Positions 5,902-7,602 of a stretch of DNA of 7,602 nucleotides are shown in pieces (the first letter of the stretch is position 1; each line of letters starts with the position of its first letter). Both the position numbers and the translations under genes were made by a program. A model generated the notes under the pieces. That model saw only the letters and a program-made list of their open reading frames with translations. It made no database searches and had not been told where the DNA came from. The DNA lies in assembly GCA_947589145.1 (NCBI GenBank), contig CANQCB010000068.1, forward strand, positions 1 through 7,602, given 5' to 3'. This DNA is from an uncultured Clostridia bacterium. Its GTDB lineage: Bacteria > Bacillota > Clostridia > Christensenellales > Pumilibacteraceae.

Positions 5902-7071
5902 TTAGTCGGCGACGGGTTCGCCGCAGTTACCGCAGAATTTACCCGTTACTTCCGCTCCGCATTTTGCGCAGATTTTTATCAATTTCGCTCCGCATTCGCC
6001 GCAGAATTTCGATCCTACGGGAATGCTTTTTCCGCACTTCGGGCAGGTCATCATTCCCGACGGTAACACCGCCGCGCCGCAATTTGTGCAGAACTTTGCC
6101 TGCGCGGGCAGATCCGCGCCGCACTTCGCGCACTTGGCCGCGCCGCCCGCACTCGTATTCAATATGCCGCTCATGCCCGCCATGTTGCTGCCGAATGCGC
6201 CGCCGACGCCGAAGCCCATTCCGAGCCCCATGCCTGCGCCCATAACGCCGCCTGCCGTGCCTTCGTTAGCCGCCGCGTTGCCGAGCACTTCGAAACTCTT
6301 TTCCTGCTGATAGGTATAACCTTCGCGAGCACGCTTACGCGCAAGCGCTTCGGATTCGAGATCCATTTTTCTCGCAGCCTGTTTGGACTCGTTTATCGCT
6401 CTGAGGTCCTCGTCGGGCGCGCTTATGCTGTTGAAGGAGAAATTATCCAGAACTATGCCGAAGTCCTCGAAGTAAGGCGCAAGTTGTGCGAAAATGCTGT
6501 CGGAAATGCCGAGAAGGTGCGCGTTTATCTGCAAAATCCCGACGTTCTCGTTTACGAGAGTCTGACCGAGAAGCGCGCTGACGCGTTTGATGAGCTCGCC
6601 TCGGAGATAGCCGCCGAACTCGTCCTTGCGATATTCGCTCCTTGTTCCCGCTACCTTTATGATGAACTTGCGCGCGTCGCCTATGTGCGCGCCGAAAAGC
6701 CCGTTTGCGCGGACGTGAATGTTTATGTGCTCGACGGGGTCCTCGACCTGAATCGGCGACGCCGTCCCCCATTTCAAGTCCATTAAACGAACCTTATTTA
6801 CGAAAAATACTTCGCTATGGAAGGGCGTTTTACCGTCCGTCGGTATCGCCGCCAGCTTACCGAGCAAGGGCAGTTTATCCGTGGACAGAGTGTGCTTTCC
6901 CGCGCCGAAAAGGTCGAGCGCGCGGCCGTCCTTGAAGAAAATCGCTTCCTGCGATTCGTGCACTATCAGTTGCGTGTGAGTGTTGAAATCCTCCGCTTCG
7001 TGCTTGTGAATGAGAATGTCCGTGGCGTCATAACCCGACGGATCCCATTTGACAACGTCATACAGTTTCAT
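5902..7071 (-). CDS. SPFH-domain protein with three C-terminal zinc ribbons (YdjI-like)
   Basis: This 389-residue protein should be a membrane-scaffold protein of the stomatin/prohibitin/flotillin superfamily, in the branch sometimes labelled virion core protein-like (YdjI in Bacillus subtilis). Residues about 28-230 carry the SPFH core (LIVHESQEAIFFKDGRALDLFGAGKH, then FFVNKVRLMDLKWGT and DPVEHINIHVRANGLF). It continues into a helix with ESKQAARKMDLESEALARKR. A Gly/Met-rich linker spans about 270-303. Three zinc ribbons follow: Cys314/317 with 328/331, Cys343/346 with 357/360, and Cys368/371 with 380/383. I chose ATG at 7071 because GGGGAG lies 7 nt upstream and KLYDVVKWD is a typical beginning. 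The open frame extends 27 codons further, but that reaches back through the promoter. It is the first gene of the operon. Confidence 0.92.
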   Translation of the reverse strand: MKLYDVVKWDPSGYDATDILIHKHEAEDFNTHTQLIVHESQEAIFFKDGRALDLFGAGKHTLSTDKLPLLGKLAAIPTDGKTPFHSEVFFVNKVRLMDLKWGTASPIQVEDPVEHINIHVRANGLFGAHIGDARKFIIKVAGTRSEYRKDEFGGYLRGELIKRVSALLGQTLVNENVGILQINAHLLGISDSIFAQLAPYFEDFGIVLDNFSFNSISAPDEDLRAINESKQAARKMDLESEALARKRAREGYTYQQEKSFEVLGNAAANEGTAGGVMGAGMGLGMGFGVGGAFGSNMAGMSGILNTSAGGAAKCAKCGADLPAQAKFCTNCGAAVLPSGMMTCPKCGKSIPVGSKFCGECGAKLIKICAKCGAEVTGKFCGNCGEPVAD

Positions 7072-7134
7072 TGTTGTACTCCCCTGATTTTTTTGACGAT
7101 ATATGGCGACTATTGTCACTATATACGCGTTCAT

Positions 7135-7163
7135 AGTATATATCATCCTCAAAATTTTGTCAA
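7135..7163 (-). promoter_or_regulatory. Sigma-A promoter of the SPFH operon
   Basis: On the minus strand TTGACA (7163-7158) and TATACT (7140-7135) are separated by 17 nt, a near-consensus promoter. It lies about 65 nt before the SPFH start codon. The predicted leader shows no obvious attenuator. This is the only strong promoter I see for the five-gene unit. Confidence 0.85.
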
Positions 7164-7171
7164 TACCGATT

Positions 7172-7187
7172 TGTCACATTTGCGACA
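7172..7187. promoter_or_regulatory. Imperfect palindrome upstream of the SPFH operon -35
   Basis: TGTCACA-TT-TGCGACA, a 16-bp inverted repeat with one mismatched pair, ends 8 bp upstream of the -35. Its position fits an activator or repressor site. I cannot match it confidently to a known regulator. Confidence 0.4.
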
Positions 7188-7278
7188 TGTTTACGCCGCC
7201 TATTATAAGGTTTAACTTTCGCCGATAGCCCCCGCTCTTTTCCGCATGCTTTTCCGCGCTGCCCTGCTGTTGGCATAC

Positions 7279-7307
7279 AAAAAAACGGCGGCAATGTTTA
7301 CCGTCGT
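7279..7307 (-). terminator. Rho-independent terminator facing the tRNA-Pro gene
   Basis: On the minus strand ACGACGGTAA (7307-7298) pairs with TTGCCGCCGT (7294-7285) around a 3-nt loop, with one mismatch and one wobble, and runs into seven T (7285-7279). It lies about 10 bp beyond the displaced tRNA 3'-end copy (7317-7333). This suggests it was the native terminator of the tRNA gene. It also shields the SPFH operon promoter from read-through. Confidence 0.82.
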
Positions 7308-7316
7308 CGTTGCATT

Positions 7317-7333
7317 ATGGTCGAGGTGACAAG
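7317..7333 (-). repeat. Displaced copy of the tRNA-Pro 3' end (att-like direct repeat, distal)
   Basis: ATGGTCGAGGTGACAAG is identical to 7551-7567, which covers the CCA, the acceptor 3' strand and part of the T arm of the tRNA. Similarity stops sharply on both sides, as expected for a site-specific recombination core rather than a decayed second tRNA gene. Confidence 0.8.
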
Positions 7334-7388
7334 TTCATGATTTCGGAGATGAAAAAGGTGCGTTTTACACGTCGATAAAAGGACATTT

Positions 7389-7448
7389 TGTTCCCCAAAA
7401 TGTTCCCCAAAATGTTCCCCAATTTGTTCCCCAAAATGTCCCCCAAAA
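7389..7448. repeat. Five tandem 12-bp repeats, unit TGTTCCCCAAAA
   Basis: Units start at 7389, 7401, 7413, 7425 and 7437. Units 1, 2 and 4 are identical, unit 3 ends AATT, and unit 5 has TGTCCCCC. A degenerate sixth may follow (7449-7460). On the minus strand the array gives regularly spaced GGGG runs. The tight period next to an att-like repeat resembles arm-type recombinase sites or iterons; that is inference. Confidence 0.92.
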
Positions 7449-7507
7449 GTGCTCCCGAAAAAAATTCGGTGGTCACGGAGTGTGAAAAAACGGGGTAAAA
7501 TGACGTC

Positions 7508-7542
7508 AAAGGGCAGCAAATCTTGTGAATTTACTGCCCTTT
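7508..7542 (-). terminator. Large hairpin just downstream of tRNA-Pro, possible terminator
   Basis: AAAGGGCAG (7508-7516) pairs with CTGCCCTTT (7534-7542). An inner AAAT/ATTT stem (7518-7521, 7529-7532) follows after one mismatch. It begins 9 nt after the tRNA 3' end. Past the stem on the minus strand comes GACGTCATTTT, only a weak T-run, so a role in termination or tRNA 3' processing is plausible but uncertain. Confidence 0.55.
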
Positions 7543-7551
7543 GGGGTCAAA

Positions 7552-7602
7552 TGGTCGAGGTGACAAGACTTGAACTTGCGACCTCACGGTCCCTAACCGT
7601 GC
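7552..7602 (-). tRNA. tRNA-Pro (anticodon AGG), 3' part from about position 26
   Basis: On the minus strand the sequence starts in the anticodon stem (CACGG/CCGTG) around the loop TTAGGGA, giving anticodon AGG at 7594-7592. It continues through the variable loop AGGTC, the T arm GCAAG-TTCAAGT-CTTGT, the acceptor strand CACCTCG, discriminator A73 and an encoded CCA (7554-7552). G72 implies C1-G72; with A73, G35 and G36 these are the bacterial tRNA-Pro identity features. The D arm and 5' acceptor strand lie outside the window. A34 is uncommon for bacterial proline tRNAs, which usually carry TGG, GGG or CGG. Confidence 0.9.

Larger units (their letters stand above)
7334..7567. mobile_element. 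Possible 234-bp insertion or remnant of an integrative element in tRNA-Pro
   Basis: The segment is bounded by the 17-bp repeat of the tRNA 3' end and separates the tRNA from the terminator at 7279-7307. It holds a 12-bp tandem array (7389-7448) and a hairpin (7508-7542). It has no integrase or other convincing gene, so it would be a non-autonomous element or a deletion scar. A simple tandem duplication is an alternative. Confidence 0.5.

Noticed and set aside
7072..7152. 27-codon upstream extension of the SPFH gene
   Set aside because: It would place the start within the -10 region. ATG at 7071 has a good SD at the right distance and the typical family beginning.
7389..7448. CRISPR array
   Set aside because: The units are 12 bp and contiguous with no spacers, so this is a simple tandem repeat.
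7298..7519. 73-residue minus-strand ORF with GEHFGEHFGEQ repeats
   Set aside because: It is the translation of the 12-bp tandem array, crosses the att-like repeat and ends in the terminator. There is no ribosome binding site or coherent protein character.

Overview
The window looks like chromosomal DNA of a Gram-positive, probably uncultured clostridial (Firmicutes) bacterium. Three things point that way: strong AGGAGG-type ribosome binding sites, near-consensus sigma-A promoters with 17-nt spacers, and a membrane-associated SPFH/zinc-ribbon operon of a kind common in Firmicutes. The assignment is inferred from style; no rRNA or other taxonomic marker is present.

Layout. Positions 1-644 (minus strand) hold the first 214 codons of a ThuA-like lipoprotein that runs off the left edge. 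A divergent promoter region (645-862) separates it from an aldo/keto reductase of the YdhF type (863-1777, plus strand), which has a perfect TTGACA-17-TATAAT promoter. Positions 1778-2488 contain no convincing gene. This stretch is dominated by two diverged copies of an unrecognised repeat of roughly 260-280 bp (about 1883-2142 and 2176-2465). Each copy carries an ordered set of hairpins, and a 72-nt core is identical between copies. A 13-bp hairpin terminator (2489-2516) closes the stretch.

Positions 7071-2521 (minus strand) form one tight operon of five genes. In transcription order these are: an SPFH-domain protein with three C-terminal zinc ribbons, a four-helix membrane protein, a zinc-ribbon protein with a helical body, a 552-residue coiled-coil protein with two C-terminal membrane helices (TTG start), and a 58-residue acidic protein that overlaps its predecessor by 8 nt. 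Gaps are 9, 16, 1 and -8 nt. A TTGACA-17-TATACT promoter with an imperfect palindrome just upstream of its -35 drives the operon. Gene content suggests a membrane-scaffold or envelope-stress complex, loosely reminiscent of the Bacillus subtilis ydjGHI group. This is inferred from the SPFH, zinc-ribbon and membrane parts; no pspA homologue is in view.

The right end (7200-7602) has a partial tRNA-Pro with anticodon AGG on the minus strand, running off the edge. The last 17 bp around its 3' end are repeated 234 bp away (7317-7333), directly beside a good terminator that faces the tRNA. The segment between the copies carries a five-unit 12-bp tandem repeat and a large hairpin. This looks like a small insertion or the remnant of an integrative element that entered the 3' end of the tRNA gene and separated it from its original terminator.

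The strongest candidates for something undescribed are the SPFH/zinc-ribbon operon with its unnoticed small protein, the structured repeat pair at 1883-2465, and the tRNA-Pro insertion.
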